Positions 1-12,148 of a stretch of DNA of 64,000 nt are shown piece by piece; positions within the stretch are counted from its first letter, which is position 1, and every line of letters begins with the position of its first letter. The stretch covers positions 14,367,501-14,431,500 of the forward strand of contig NC_071667.1 in the NCBI RefSeq assembly GCF_028554725.1. The letters run 5' to 3'. The translations under genes were made by a program, and so were the position numbers. The stretch comes from Zeugodacus cucurbitae (taxonomy: Eukaryota; Arthropoda; Insecta; Diptera; Tephritidae). Under the pieces are notes generated by a model. It searched no databases. It had not been told where the DNA came from and saw only the letters and a list, made by a program, of their open reading frames with translations.

Positions 1-1643
1 CCAAATATCAAGTAATAATGGAATTAATAAAGCATACACTAAAGCGCACAGACAAAAAGACCCTAATTAAGAAGAAACGTGTTAGGTTTGTGTGCGTGTT
101 TGAGGCGATAAAACGGATAAATAGAATATCTAAACTTGTGTTCGTATATAAGCGAGGTTTTGCGTGTGACGTAGATATTTTCATTTAGATATAATTTGTA
201 GCGCTATTGATATATTGGAAATATTGTTGTTGAACTGGGTTTTTAGGCTAATGTAGTCTGGTTGTACAGACTATAGTAAACTCTTCCTGATCCTACACTG
301 GTAATCAGAGAACTTTTCTCTCCTCTCTCTTTTTTCTGAGAACTTTTTTATTGATTTCAATAAAGACTAGCTCCTGAGATCTTTAATGTTTAGAAAATCT
401 CGTGGATCTGTTGAAAGGATGAAACATTCCTCGGTCCTTATGTATATAAACATCCCATGAAGGTTTCGCTATACGAAACTTGCTTGTTCTTTTCGTCACA
501 CACGTCATTTAGCAAAAGCCCGACTGTGATTGTAAAAGCATTTATTTTCATGCGAATATTCTCCTTTTAAAAAAAGCAAATGCCGCGTTTGACGAAGTCC
601 TTGACAAAGTGAAATAACGAAATTTTGTTAAACATTGCAAAGGCAACCATTTCACTTCACTGGAGGTAAGGTTGGTAAATGTGTCATTCTTACAAAAGCA
701 AAGAGTAAAGAAAAGTACAAACGTACTTAAATGACTGAAATGAAGTAAAATAAAAAAAGAAGAATTAGAGTAGAAAAAATCGCTGAGCGACATTCAAGGC
801 AAATAACTGTCTACTTATACAAAATAACAATAAAATCAAATAAATTCCTTTGCACATTTACTGATGAGCAGTCTGACATGACAAGCATGGCGACAATGGC
901 GCAAACACACAACAACAACTGTGAAGAATGTAATGTAAAGAGAAGAAGAAGAGAATGACTCTGGGCAACATGTTGGCGCTCGCAACAGCGCGACTGTTCT
1001 TCGTGACTGAACGCGCTGCTTGCTAAAATAACTTAAAAAAGTTGCATATTAAGTTAGTTATTGTTTGCCGGCAAGTGTTAGCTGTTACACTGTCCGCCAG
1101 CGAATGTCTGCGCTGGCTGGCTGCCGTCGCGTAGATTGCGAGTGGTGAGTGGTGTATGATGAATTGTGCTATTTTGCTTTTCCAGCGCTTCATTTGATTT
1201 GTCAGCTGTCAAAGTAAGCTGACGGAAATGTTTGTTAAATTCCATTATTTGTTTAAGGATTATATAAGTGGGATTCACGGGCGCATAATGCATTGTACGT
1301 GTTTCTGCATTATTTAGAAACCTGGGCATTGTTGAGTGTTAGAATGAAAGGATCGTTTTGGATATTTACGAAGGGCGGTTTTTTGCTATAATAAAGACGC
1401 CTAAGGTCAAGAAAAAATGGTTATACAAATACTTTATGATAAAATGCATTTTTATGCATTCCTTTTACTATCTAAACTTTAGTCTTCGCTGTAGATCAAA
1501 TATCTAAGAAAATTTGCTATTCCTAAACAGTCAAACCTTTTATGATCTGTCAGACTGGGATGATTGGACATTTTGGTTCGGAAACAGATATTAAATTTAG
1601 ACATTCTGCTAGATTTTAAACACTCCGCTCAAGGAAGTGGTTA
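1..1643. other. AT-rich intergenic DNA
   Basis: I see no supported gene here. Short open frames (for example the minus-strand frame around 1078-1329) have no recognisable domain and no convincing splice context. The stretch is AT-rich with scattered CAA-type simple sequence near 900-960. It could hold regulatory or untranslated sequence of a gene outside the window, but nothing in it proves that. Confidence 0.6.
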
Positions 1644-2267
1644 AGGGGTTAGGTGGTATTCAGATGCTAAAAACTAGGGTATTTTCACATTTTTTTAAAT
1701 ATATACATACTCATGCTTCATTTAAACAGTATTTTGTGAAATTTTTATTTAAATATTCCGAAAACTCAGTCGTTGGCACCCCATCTTCCATGTTCATCTG
1801 AAAACAATAAACCAAAAATATTTCGATAGCATATGGATAAATCAATTTAATGAACGAATGAAAAAAAGAAAAAATGAAATTTTAATTTTTGTCAGAATTT
1901 TAATCAAAAAATTATTATTTTTTGTCAAATTTTCGGCATATATTGGATCGGAAAAAAATAATTATAATAAAAATAAAAAAAAAATTCTTCGTTCATTAAC
2001 TAGATAATGTTATTCCAAAGAAGTGTGCAAAATCGCTGCATAACTTTTTGAGTTATCGTGTCCACCGACTTGAAAAATTTAAATTTGAGATAAATGCGTT
2101 TAAAGTTTTACATTCGGACTGATGAGCGGAAATTCCAAAGAGTACTTCTCTTAGAATATTACTCGGATTGATTTGATATTTTTGCATAATATTTTAAACA
2201 TATTGCACTTTTAATAAGACAAAGAAATGTTTTCAAATTTTGAAATTTTGAAATCCACTTAACCCCT
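1644..2267. mobile_element. MITE, copy 1 (shared with 14421-15140)
   Basis: The block ends in imperfect inverted repeats: AGGGGTTAGGTGG at the left and the complement of AGGGGTTAAGTGG at the right. The interior shares phrases with 14421-15140 in the opposite orientation, including a segment about a gene-free 'GTGTCCACCGAC' site, 'CTTTAAACGCATTTATCTC' (complement) and 'AAAATATTTTTGGTT' (complement). It has no coding capacity. TTAA occurs at the left boundary (1641-1644) and inside the right terminus, so a piggyBac-type origin is possible but unproven. Confidence 0.6.
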
Positions 2268-3795
2268 GAATCTTATTTGGTTGCTCTTTAGTAGGCTGGT
2301 AGATTTATTCTTTTCAAGCGGGTTGCCTTATAAGAATTTACCAAGGTTTTGTTGACCAATGGGGTTGGATGCTCACGTAGTTTTGATATGTATATTCATT
2401 CTACAGTCTCTGCTTCCTTTTTCCATGGAGCTGTGATAGCTCTGAGCATTTTTGATTAAAACCTCTGCATTATGTCAATGGTAATTGCATATATCGCACC
2501 CCATAGTTGATTACCATACATCCAAATCCAACAATTTTTGTTATAAAATTCGAAACTGATGAGCTGGTGGCAATACAAATTCTTGTCACGGTATTGATGA
2601 TTTTTATGAGATAATTTGCTCCTAGATTATATTTAAACCTATAAAAATAAAATTATAAAATATGACCAATATTTTACCATATTTTGGATCGTTACCCTCT
2701 ATTACCTATGTGTGTTTGTTAACTTGTATACCCTCCTTATTTATACATCGCTATAAAGCCATAACACATTTTACTCAAGCCAGTATCAAATAAATAAATT
2801 TCCATATATGCGTTAAGAGTATGACTTATAACAATATAAATAACATTTTAAACTTCTTTCTCTGCTGATTTTTGAAACGTTGATTTACTTTTATATTTGT
2901 GAAAGTAAAGTCTACTGCATTTTAAATTTTTGCCTGAAAATATGAGCCAGCAAGTTTTTTTTAACTGCTTTGTTAGAGTGACACTAAAAAGCGGATACTG
3001 AAATTTTAATTAAAGATTCTAAAGCGATTTTAGAAATTTCTTAATTTATATTGATTTAATTTGATTAAGGATTCCAAAATGTATTTTTTAAAAGAAGCAT
3101 TGAATGGAAAACGGTGCAAGGGCAAATATAATTTTAGATACCTACAAACCGGTATTTAATTTCCACTTTTCTAATTTCTTTGCCAAATCTGTAAACGCGT
3201 TATTGTGTTGTATAAAAATATCGACTAAAGGAAAACACGTGACACAAACTTGAAAACAATTTTATTTATTTTTCTTTTCTTCTACAACTATATCTCACCT
3301 CTAAATCAACACCCATCTAATACACTTTTCAATTGGCGCTTAACACCAGAACAGTAATGATTCAAGAAGCATTTAAAGAAACACAAAAAAAAATCTACAG
3401 AAAATTGTCGCCAATTCATTGCCAACATTGTCTTGAGACAACAGCTACGTGGGAGCATCTTTTCTAAATGCTACCCATTCGACGTTGCTATGCGTTTACC
3501 TTCGGCATTTATCACCGTGGAAATCTGTGGGTGAGCTGCATAACGGAGGTGTTTATCTGGAAGTATCAACTTGACGGTAGAAAATGAAAGTTTCGTATTT
3601 GCTGCTCCTAAATCTACATCGGCTTATTTGTTGAATTTATCTGTGATCACATGCAACTAAGTAGCGATGAGTGTTGTTAAGGAAACGTAACGGTGGAAGC
3701 ACTCATGAAAGTTTAGCATATACATATGTGTAAAGGATAAGAAAAATATTTTTTGGATCGTTTCCAACTCTCTTTATGGTTATGGAACCAATTTA
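2268..3795. other. AT-rich intergenic DNA, no gene seen
   Basis: The sequence is AT-rich without a reading frame of interest, splice-flanked exon, or recognisable repeat terminus. I see nothing in it that I can support as a gene. Confidence 0.55.
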
Positions 3796-3840
3796 TTTTG
3801 GGTATAGGAACATTTAATTTCCTTAATAATGATGAACTTT
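3796..3840 (+). repeat. 45-bp direct repeat, left copy flanking RTE copy 1
   Basis: This segment (TTTTGGGTATAGGAACATTT... ending GAACTTT) matches 7321-7365 at about 42 of 45 positions in the same orientation. It abuts the 3' end of the RTE element. The right copy lies about 215 bp beyond the element's 5' end. It is either an unusually long target-site duplication or an older local duplication. Confidence 0.7.
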
Positions 3841-3867
3841 ATTCTTTTTGACTGGCGTGGACACTGC

Positions 3868-5868
3868 TTACGCGGTTATAGCCGAGTTCACAACAGCGCG
3901 CCACGCATCTCTCCTTTTGGCAGTTTGGCGCCAACTGGAAACACCAAGTGAAGCCAAGTAACTTTGCACTTGGTCTTTCCACCGGAGTGGAGGTCGTCCT
4001 CTTCCGCGGCTTCCTCCAGCAGGTACTGCATCGAACACTTTCAGAGCTGGAGCACTTTCATTCATTCGAACAACATGACCTAGTCAGTGTAGCCGCTGTC
4101 TTTTTATTCGCTGAACTATGTCAATGTCGTCATATAAATCGTACAGCTCATCGTTCCATCATCTGCGGTATTCGCCGTTGCCAATGTTTAGAGGACCATA
4201 AATCTTGCGCAAAACCTTTCTCTCGAAAACCCCAAGAGTCGTCTCATCTGATGTTGTCATCGTCCACGCTTCAGCGCCATACATCAGGACGGGAATAATG
4301 AGCGACTTATAGAGTTTGATTTTGGTACGTCGAGAGAGGACTTTACTTTTCAATTGCCTACTCAGTCCAAAGAAGCACATGTTGGCAAGAGTGATTCTGC
4401 GTTGGATTTCAAGGCTGACATTGTTGGTGTTGTTAACGCTGGTTCCCAAGTAGACGAAACTATCTACTACTTCAAAGGTATGACTGTCAACAGTGACGTG
4501 GGAGCCAAGACGCGAGTGCGCTGACTGTTTGTTTGATGACAGGAGATATTTCGTATTGTCCTCATTCACCACCAGACCCATACGCTTCGCTTCTTTATCT
4601 AGTCTGGAAAAAGCAGAACAAACGGCGCGGTTGTTGCTTCCGATGATATCAACATCATCGACATACGCCAGCTGCTGTGCACTCTTGTAGAAGATTGTAC
4701 CTTCTCTATTTAGCTCTGCAGCTCGTATTATTTTTTCCAACATTAAGTTAAAGAAGTCGCACGACAGTGAGTCACACTGTCTGAAAGCTCGTTTGGTATC
4801 GAACGGCTCGGAGAGGTCCTTCCCGATCCTGACGGAGCGTTTGGTGTTGCTCAACGTCAGTTTACATAGCCGTATTAGTTTCGCAGGGATACCAAATTCA
4901 GACATCGCGACATAAAGGCAGCTCCTTTTCGTGCTGTCGAAAGCAGCTTTAAAATCGACAAAAAGGTGGTGTGTGTCGATCCTATTTTCACGGGTCTTCT
5001 CCAAGATTTGGCGCATGGTGAATATCTGGTCCATGGTGGATTTTCCAGGTCTAAAGCCACACTGATAAGGTTCAATCAGTTCTTTGACGGTGGGCTTTAG
5101 TCTTTCACACAATACCCTCGACAGAACCTTATACGAGATGTTGAGGAGGCTTATCGCACGGTAGTTGGCACAGATTGTGGGGTCTCCCTTTTTATGGATT
5201 GGGCAGAGCACACTTAGATTCTAATCGTCAGGCATGCTTTCTTCCGACCATATTCTACAAAGAAGCTGATGCATGCACCTTATCAGTTCTTCGCCGCCGT
5301 ATTTGAATTTTTCGGCCGGTAATCCATCGGCCCCCGCCGCTTTGTTGTTCTTCAAGCGGGTAATTGCTATTCGAAGTTCTTCATGGTCGGGTAATGGAAC
5401 ATCTATTCCATCGTCATCGATTGGGGAATCGGGTTCGCCATCTCCTGGTGTTGTACTTTCACTGCCATTGAGCAGGTCGGAGAAGTGTTCCCTCCATAAT
5501 CCCAGTATGCTCTGGACATCCGTTACCAGATTACCTCCTCGGTCTCTACATGATAATGCTCCGGTCTTGAAACCTTCTGTAAATCGCCTGATCTTTTCAT
5601 AAAATTTTCGAGCATTACCCATGTCGGCCAGCTTTTCAAGTTTTTCATACTCACGCATTTCGGCCTCTTTCTTTTTACATCTGCAAATGCGTCTCGCTTC
5701 CCTCTTCAGTTCTCGATATCTGTCCCACCCCGAACGTGTTGTGGTCTTTCGCAACGTTGCGGGGTAGGCAGTCTGTTTTCTCTCCACTGCGGAACGACAA
5801 CTCTCATCGTACCAACTGGTTTTTTGGCGTTGCCGGAGACCAATTGTTTCGGCTGCAGCAGTATGCAA
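3868..5868 (-). pseudogene. RTE copy 1 reverse transcriptase region with three nonsense codons
   Basis: One frame runs through the whole reverse transcriptase. It carries a TAG in place of the Trp of 'PDDWN' (about 5221), a TGA in place of Arg after 'GNGEYRR' (about 4159) and a TGA in place of Trp in 'LRWLGHVVR' (about 4083). Recognisable motifs are 'FRPGKSTMDQIFTMRQ', 'FVDFKAAFDS', the catalytic 'YVDD' (YADD in the other copies) and the C-terminal 'RGRGRPPLRW'. All three stops are single transitions from sense codons kept in the copy at 33.5 kb. That pattern fits neutral decay after insertion. Confidence 0.85.
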
Positions 5869-5923
5869 TGAGTTTGAGATGCCGTTCCACAGCTCCCTTA
5901 TATCGAGATGCTGATGAGTGCTC

Positions 5924-6870
5924 TCAGAGAGCAGGAGTGCAAGTCGAGTAGAAAATCGTTCGGATGTCGGTTGTGATTGCAGCTTTTCGACGTCGAACCT
6001 TCCTTGTGTTTGTTGTCGGGCGTTCTTTGCTGCACAGAGTGCGTATTTTCGCTGCTACCAGATAATGGTCCGAGTCAATATTTGGTCCTCGGAGCGTACG
6101 CACATTTAAAACACTGGAGACATGTCTTCCGTCTATCACAACGTGATCGATATGATTACGCGTGTTTCGATCAGGGGACAGCCATGTTGCTTGATAAATT
6201 TTCTTGTGCTGGTATCTGGTGCTACAGACAACCATATTTCGGGCCCCAGCGAAGTCGATCAGCCTCAGGCCGTTTGGCAATGTTTCGTCATGGAGGCTGA
6301 ATTTTCCGACTGTTGTGCCAAAGACACCTTTTTTTACCCACCCTGGCGTTAAAATCGCCATGCACGATTTTGACATCGTGGAGGGGGCAGCGCTCATAGG
6401 TACGTTCTAGGCGCTCATAGAAAGCATCTTTGGTCACATCGTCCTTCTCTTCCGTTGGGGCGTGGGCGCAAATCAGCGATATATTGAATTACCTCGCTTT
6501 GATGCGGATTGTGGCAAGACGTTCATCCACCGGGGTGAATGGCAGGACTCGACGACGGAGTCTCTCTCCCACCACAAATCTAACACCAAATTTGCGCTCC
6601 TTTATATGGCCGCTGTAGTAGATGTCACAAGGACCCACCTTCGTTCGTCCTTGTCCCGTCCATCGCACTTCTTGGATGGCGGTGATGTGAGCCTTTAGTT
6701 GTATGAGGACATCAACCAGCTGGGCAGAGGCACCTTCTCAATTAAAGGTCCGGACATTCCATGTGCATACCCTCAAATCATGATCCTTAGTACGTTTGCA
6801 GGGGTCGTCATCAAAAGGGGGGTTTCTCTTCCGAGGCTGTGATTGTTTTTTCATTGGGGAGGTTTTTTTA
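5924..6870 (-). pseudogene. RTE copy 1 endonuclease domain, broken
   Basis: Reading right to left, a start at about 6850 leads into the 'CTWNVRT' motif that opens exonuclease-endonuclease-phosphatase domains, but the following Trp codon is TGA. Downstream fragments match the intact copy ('KEGVFGTTVGKFSLHDE', 'IDHVVIDGRHVS', 'GPNIDSDHYLVAA'). Compared with the copy at 35656-36543, about 5 bases are missing near 6036 (CGCACTCTG here against CGCACCCGCCTCTG there), which throws the end of the domain out of frame. The endonuclease normally nicks the target DNA; this one cannot be made intact. Confidence 0.8.
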
Positions 6871-7320
6871 TGTGGTGGGTCCCAAACCCTACGCACAACC
6901 GCAGAAGCAGGCTTCGCCTTCTCACTTTAGCTCGCCTTCAAACGGATGTCTGTTGGCTACCCAGGGGATACTTGGTCTAAAACCGGAAGTCGTGAGCTGC
7001 TTGAGTCATATGTAAAAGAATCGGTCCTGGCCACTCCCAAGTGAATGGCAATCAGAAACTTTCCTCACTTGCGTGAACTTCTACATATGAACCCATCCCC
7101 CATATACATATGTATAAAGGTATAAAGCTTCTGTTGCTGACATCTAAAGAGTAAGAAATAAATACTCACATAGAACTTACATTGTTTGCTTGGTTTATAT
7201 ATATGTATGGGTGTATATTTTATACAAGTCTTTATTACTATAAATTTTTTTATTCAAATATATTTGGATTATTTCACTTTGAAGGTAGAGATATAGAAAA
7301 ATGGCGATCGTAGCGATATA

Positions 7321-7365
7321 TTTTGGGTTTAAGAACATTTAATTTCCTTAATAATGATTAACTTT
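7321..7365 (+). repeat. 45-bp direct repeat, right copy flanking RTE copy 1
   Basis: It matches 3796-3840 at about 42 of 45 positions. The 215 bp between the LINE's 5' end and this repeat are AT-rich with no recognised content. They could be extra sequence captured during insertion, or pre-existing flank if the repeats predate the LINE. Confidence 0.7.
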
Positions 7366-7655
7366 GCATATGCATTTGTCGGTATGTTAGTTTTCATTTG
7401 AGCTTGTGTCTATAAAAAGTTAGTCATACGCCCCGTAGTCTCAGCAAATATATTATTAGACTGTGTACACCGTGAATTTTCCATTGTATTTTTAATTTTG
7501 TAATTGTAATTTTTTTTATTTATCGTTGAACTAAATATAAGCTTTCGTTTGTTGAGATAATTGTATATAAATTAAAATTTAATCTGTGATGTTAATAGTG
7601 GTGAGCAAAACTCTAAAAAACGCATACTATATGTATTAACCCAAATCACCCTGGG

Positions 7656-7671
7656 GTTGCCATATGGCAAC
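7656..7671. repeat. 16-bp palindrome, left end of piggyBac element
   Basis: GTTGCCATATGGCAAC is a perfect inverted repeat 16 bp inside the left terminus. The same palindrome recurs at 8983-8998, 132 bp inside the right terminus. Subterminal repeats of piggyBac elements bind transposase, so this is the likely role. That role is inferred. Confidence 0.7.
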
Positions 7672-8073
7672 GCGCAATAGTCTTGCTCAATATGTCCACA
7701 AAATTCCAAAGAATGCAGATACCGTTATCTGTTGGCACGTGGCTGTTGCGTAATTGATCGCGCTTTCGGCAGCATTCATTTGCTCGTTAGTTTTATTTGG
7801 TTCGAGGTCGTGAATGCATTGCAAAGTGTATACAAAATGTGGAGTGGGGAAAAACGTGAAATGGAAAAGTAAGTATATCTAAGATATCGAATATTCGCGC
7901 GGTCGGGCTATGATAGTTGTGTTTTTGTGTAGTGATTGGAATATAAAATAACTCTCAATGATTTTTTTCTATAAAAATTATATTTGAATGCGTTTTTTTT
8001 TGCATTTTTCTGTGCATGTGTCCATATGGCAACGCCAGGCAGGTTAGGCCACTGGAATATCTAACGTTGCAAG

Positions 8074-8796
8074 ATGATTTATTTAAAAAAAAGAGGTTTC
8101 CAGGCTACCGGTACAATTCGAGAAAACCGAATTCCAAAAAGTTGTCCTATTCCACATAAGAAGGATTTGCGTAAACAGCAAAGAGGATATTACGAAAGCG
8201 TGGAAATCAAGGAAGAGTCAATTTATCTGACTAAATGGGTAGATAACTTGGTAGTCTGCCTTGCATCGACATGTTTTAGTGGCGAACCAAAATCCACAGC
8301 CTCTCGCTACAGTAGAGAATTGCGTAGGAAAATACCAGTTCCACGTCCGTGCGTTGTAACTCAATACAACAAATTTTTGTCGGGTGTAGATCGATTTGAC
8401 CAAAATGTTGCAGGCCACCGCATAAGCTTTAGAGGAAAAAAATGGTGGTATTCCATCTTTACTTGGCTAATTGATGCAAGCTTGCAAAACAGCTGGCTTC
8501 TTTATAGATCCGCTAATGAAAATAAGTCATTTAAAGATTTTAAGAGAGAAGTAGCCATTTACTACTGCAAGCACTACGCCGTCGAACTGAAAAGGTTCCA
8601 AAAAACCTCAAATAAACTAACTGAATCCGTAACGAATGTCCTGCGCTATGACAGGACTGATCACCTTGTGGTTCCAATTGGAAATAAAAGGCGATGTGCA
8701 GGTGATGTATGCAATTCCATCGTGCGAACAGCCTGCAAAAAATGCGATGTTGGACTTTGTTTGCCTTGCTTCGAAGCATATCATACAAAAATGTGA
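8074..8796 (+). pseudogene. piggyBac-like transposase, C-terminal half
   Basis: The 240-residue frame corresponds to the end of the DDE_Tnp_1_7 transposase family. Near its start is 'ATGTIRENRIPK', typical of the region before the third catalytic aspartate. At about residues 103-113 is 'YNKFLSGVDRFDQN', which holds that aspartate. The C-terminus ends in a Cys-rich segment with C-x-x-C pairs ('CKKCDVGLCLPCFEAYH'), the RING-like zinc-binding tail of this family. The first two catalytic aspartates are absent. A short ATG frame at about 7837, followed by GTAAGT at 7869, may be the remnant of the original 5' exon. The protein as it stands would not catalyse transposition. Confidence 0.88.
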
Positions 8797-8982
8797 AAAA
8801 CCAGGTTTTTCAATAAAATATTGTATCATCTCAATGATATTTAATAAAATGAATTCATTATTTTTGAATTTTTAATGATATATAATAAAGTGAATTGAAA
8901 ATTTTTGTTTTGAAGTTTGATTTTTGGGGGTTGCGGAATGATTTTCTACATATACGTAAACTAGTGGCCTATGGTACCTAGC

Positions 8983-8998
8983 GTTGCCATATGGCAAC
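8983..8998. repeat. 16-bp palindrome, right end of piggyBac element
   Basis: Identical to the palindrome at 7656-7671. The asymmetric distance from the ends (16 bp against 132 bp) resembles the asymmetric internal repeats known in piggyBac elements. Confidence 0.7.
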
Positions 8999-9134
8999 AG
9001 GACATTTCAAGGACCCTGGGTCCAAGACATAAAATCTAATGCTAGAGTTTTTTTAGTTTACCCAAAAGGATACCGCAAAAAAAAAAATCATTTCAAAATT
9101 CCACAAAAAATTTTCGTAAGGTGATTCGGGTTAA

Positions 9135-10379
9135 TAACCTTTGGTCAATTATTTCGCAGCTTATATAATATTCCATTTCCGTTCGAACTAAGCCAATTTT
9201 TAGTTGTTTATTATAATATGAGCCCATATTAATAAAAAACTTTAAAAAGTGTTGACTTTTTATATTACTAAAAAAAAACAATGTCCGCAAATTTTCACTA
9301 ATGCAAAGCCGTCAAACGCATTTATGCTTACGCTCATGCTATGGATAGTTCGTGAAACTTCATTAATATGCATTAGGCATGCTCAATTATGAATGAAATG
9401 CGTAAACACGCGTACGTTACGGTATTTATGTGGGTTAGGTGGCGCTACGTAGTACATTCATATAACATATTTGTAGATATGTATGTATTTATTTAACATA
9501 TAATACTTCATTTTTCCGAAGAGGTCAAGCAGCCAAAATGTTGCAAATAACACAGGAAAGTGAGCGCAAGTCCAAAAGCTACAAGCGAAAGGTGGTAAGC
9601 AAGCGTAACAAATAAACTATAGAATAAAGAATCGGCAACAGTGGCTATGAAGATGTTTGTTGTAGCTGTCTTACGCCTGAAATCGCATTTTTTCTGTTAT
9701 TTCATTGAGGGATTGTGCCATTGTGACTGTGACTCGACAGTATTTAGTGTCAAAGCAGCAGGCAGTAATGTTGTCAAGTGGAATATTTATACACGCCTCT
9801 TATCTCAACATTTTCGCACATTTCTAAGTATTTATATTTATGTTGTTACATACACATACATACACATATATCCCTAAACATATTTGGATGCGTCTGCTAG
9901 TCATAGTCGTCGCTTTTCGTAATTGAGGCAAATTTGAGGTTGTCAGCAGGCAACCTAATAAGAGTAAGACCGCTATTCTAGGGAAAAAGGATAATCACAG
10001 GGATCAACAAATGAAAATGAGGTGCGCTGACTAGATTTAAGCATGTCGTTGGTTATCTGAATTATATGCAATTGTATATATGCTGATGTGTATAATGAAT
10101 ACTTAGTTATACACGAGAGTTTTCGTAAATTAGTGCTGTCATAGAGAAAAGGCATAGTTTGCCTATATCAATAAAGAGTATGCAATTTATTGGTGGTGTT
10201 ACTGCTAAAACTTAAATGTAAAGTTTAAAGCTTTACTTTGTAAATTATTACAGGTAAATGTTTTTAAACTGTCTAAATTTTATGAACTAACTTTTATCGG
10301 TAGTGCAAGGCAAAGACAAAGCTGGCTACATTCAATCTTTGAAAATATACTCACAAAATGTTGCTATGATATTTCACAT
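9135..10379. other. AT-rich intergenic DNA, no gene seen
   Basis: No supported gene. Short frames near 9641-9877 and 9973-10155 lack domains. Runs of CATACATA around 9850 are simple sequence. Confidence 0.55.
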
Positions 10380-10840
10380 ATTAACCGATATGTACATATG
10401 GTATACTGAATGTTTGAAAACCCTGATATTAGCTATATAGGAGTTAGGAGAAGTTATGACCCGGTGTCACTCATTTTAGGCCCCGAGACATATTATTGGA
10501 AGAAAAAGATTCCCTCTGAATTTCTTTAAAATATCTTAGAGACATCTATATTTGCGGTAAAAAATTTATTATGTGTTCGATATATGGGGGCCTTGAAATC
10601 TTATGAATCGATTTTTAGAAGGGCCACTCTATAAATGCAGTATTTGTAGAAATTTTTGTTCCGATATCTTCACTAGTACTAACTTTATATAATGTAAAGT
10701 TAACGATTCAGTTGGACTTCAAAGATTATTATAGGTATATGAGAAGTAGGCGTGGTTGAGCACCGATTTTCAAAACAAATCATTGGGATGCTGGGAAAAT
10801 ATTATGCATCGAATTTCATTGAAATTATATCTATTGTAGA
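10380..10840 (+). repeat. Old fragment of the TATACTCTCGCAA repeat family
   Basis: Phrases here match the repeat at 52904-54379 in the same orientation: 'TTAACCGATA', 'GAGTTAGGAGAAGTTATGACCC', 'GAAGAAAAAGATTCCCTCTGAAT' and 'GGCGTGGTTGAGCACCGAT'. The terminal inverted repeats are gone and the match is diverged, so this is an older, truncated insertion. Confidence 0.6.
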
Positions 10841-12148
10841 AAGCTATTAAAAATTAACTTTTTAATAATAAATATTCTAAACTTATACACATCTCTACAT
10901 ATATTTATTTATATTCTAGCATAATATTATTAAAGTAGAACGTAAGCCCCGATATTGTACTGTTCCTACTTCCAGTACTTTCTTAGCCAACTATTCATAC
11001 TTTTCTTAACCAAAACATTTGTTATCCCTTAAAGAAAGTATTTGGGTAAACAGATAAACATAACTGAGATGAGAAATACACTAAATTCTAGGAATGAAGG
11101 AAGTGAAAATAGATAGTTCAATATATCTAATAGGCTGAAAGCAAACAAAAGCGAGACAGCAGTAAGAGGAAGCTTACACTAAGAGAGTATTTAAGTAAAC
11201 ACATGAAGAGCTGACATTCAGCTGAGTAAACAAGAGTACATATATTTGAATAACTATGTATATACAGGTATACATATGTGTGTGTATATACCCACTTGCA
11301 TATGCTTCAATAGGTCTGCTTTCGAAACTGCCATTAATACGTATGTAGCTAAATTCGAAAATTTGTTGTGTGGGAAAATATCTGAGCAAATATCTAAAAT
11401 TTCTGCCTTCAACTATGCCTCTTCAAATCTTCTGAAATGTTTGGTTGTCGCTGCAGCCAGTCGCCTGTGTGAATATCACGCAATATTTACGAGCAAAATA
11501 TGACAACCAACTCAAAGACAATAAAACCAGGCAACACTGTAATAGTGCACACATACTCGTTCATGACAATTTGTAGCGGAATTCTTAAGCTGTAGCAACA
11601 AATTTAATAATAATAGTGGCTATGTATTAGTAAAACAATAACAATAACATTGCCTAGCTAAAGATTGAAGACACTTTGTATAACTAAAGAGAAATACGTA
11701 AATATGTGAGTATGTCTGAATTATACTAACAAAGACACAAAAGTACGAGTATATGTGTGTGTGTATGGGTACAATGACGGAATTTGAAGAAAAATTGTCA
11801 ACAAGCATGTATTTGTAGACTTTTGGACCGAGTTGGGTGGTTACGTGGTTACAAGTATACAAAAAACAATGCCGAGCAACGAAAGGACAACAACATTGTG
11901 CAAATATTTGCATTTGTTTACAATAATACAAACAAACTTACATATGGTTGCGATTACGTACATACATATAAATAAATCGAATCATGGAAAAATATACATA
12001 TGTGAGGCATATGTGGAATGAAAGCAGGAATTTTTAAGTTGCCATGTAACGGGTAGTCAGAAAACTGGATTCATTTGGGGTCGAATAAAATAAAAAAGTT
12101 TGTACTATTTTTAATCCAACAGGTATTCTAGTAGGTGGAACAACAAAG
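10841..12148. other. AT-rich intergenic DNA, no gene seen
   Basis: No recognisable gene. Microsatellite-like TATATG/GTGTGT runs occur at about 11270-11290 and 11750-11765. Confidence 0.5.

Larger units (their letters stand above)
3850..7104 (-). mobile_element. RTE-clade non-LTR retrotransposon, copy 1 (degraded)
   Basis: This is a near full-length LINE on the minus strand with the same 5' leader (about 6870-7104), endonuclease, reverse transcriptase and short 3' tail as the copy at 33537-36792. The endonuclease is of the type often annotated 'craniofacial development protein 2-like' in insects, which marks the RTE clade. RTE elements encode one protein with an apurinic-type endonuclease followed by reverse transcriptase and insert by target-primed reverse transcription. 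The element lies between two 45-bp direct repeats. It cannot be active because its reading frame is broken in both domains. Confidence 0.88.
7640..9130 (+). mobile_element. piggyBac-type DNA transposon, internally deleted
   Basis: The element is bounded by TTAA on both sides (7636-7639 and 9131-9134), the hallmark target duplication of piggyBac. Its ends are inverted: CCCAAATCACC at the left and GGTGATTCGGG at the right (10 of 11 paired). A perfect 16-bp palindrome, GTTGCCATATGGCAAC, lies at 7656-7671 and again at 8983-8998. Two-thirds of a third copy is at 8022-8033. Length is about 1.5 kb, whereas full piggyBac elements are about 2.3 kb or more. The missing part is the N-terminal and central transposase. 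Confidence 0.9.

Noticed and set aside
1078..1329. 83-residue minus-strand frame near the window start
   Set aside because: It lacks low complexity but has no recognisable domain, splice evidence or second exon. Support is too thin.
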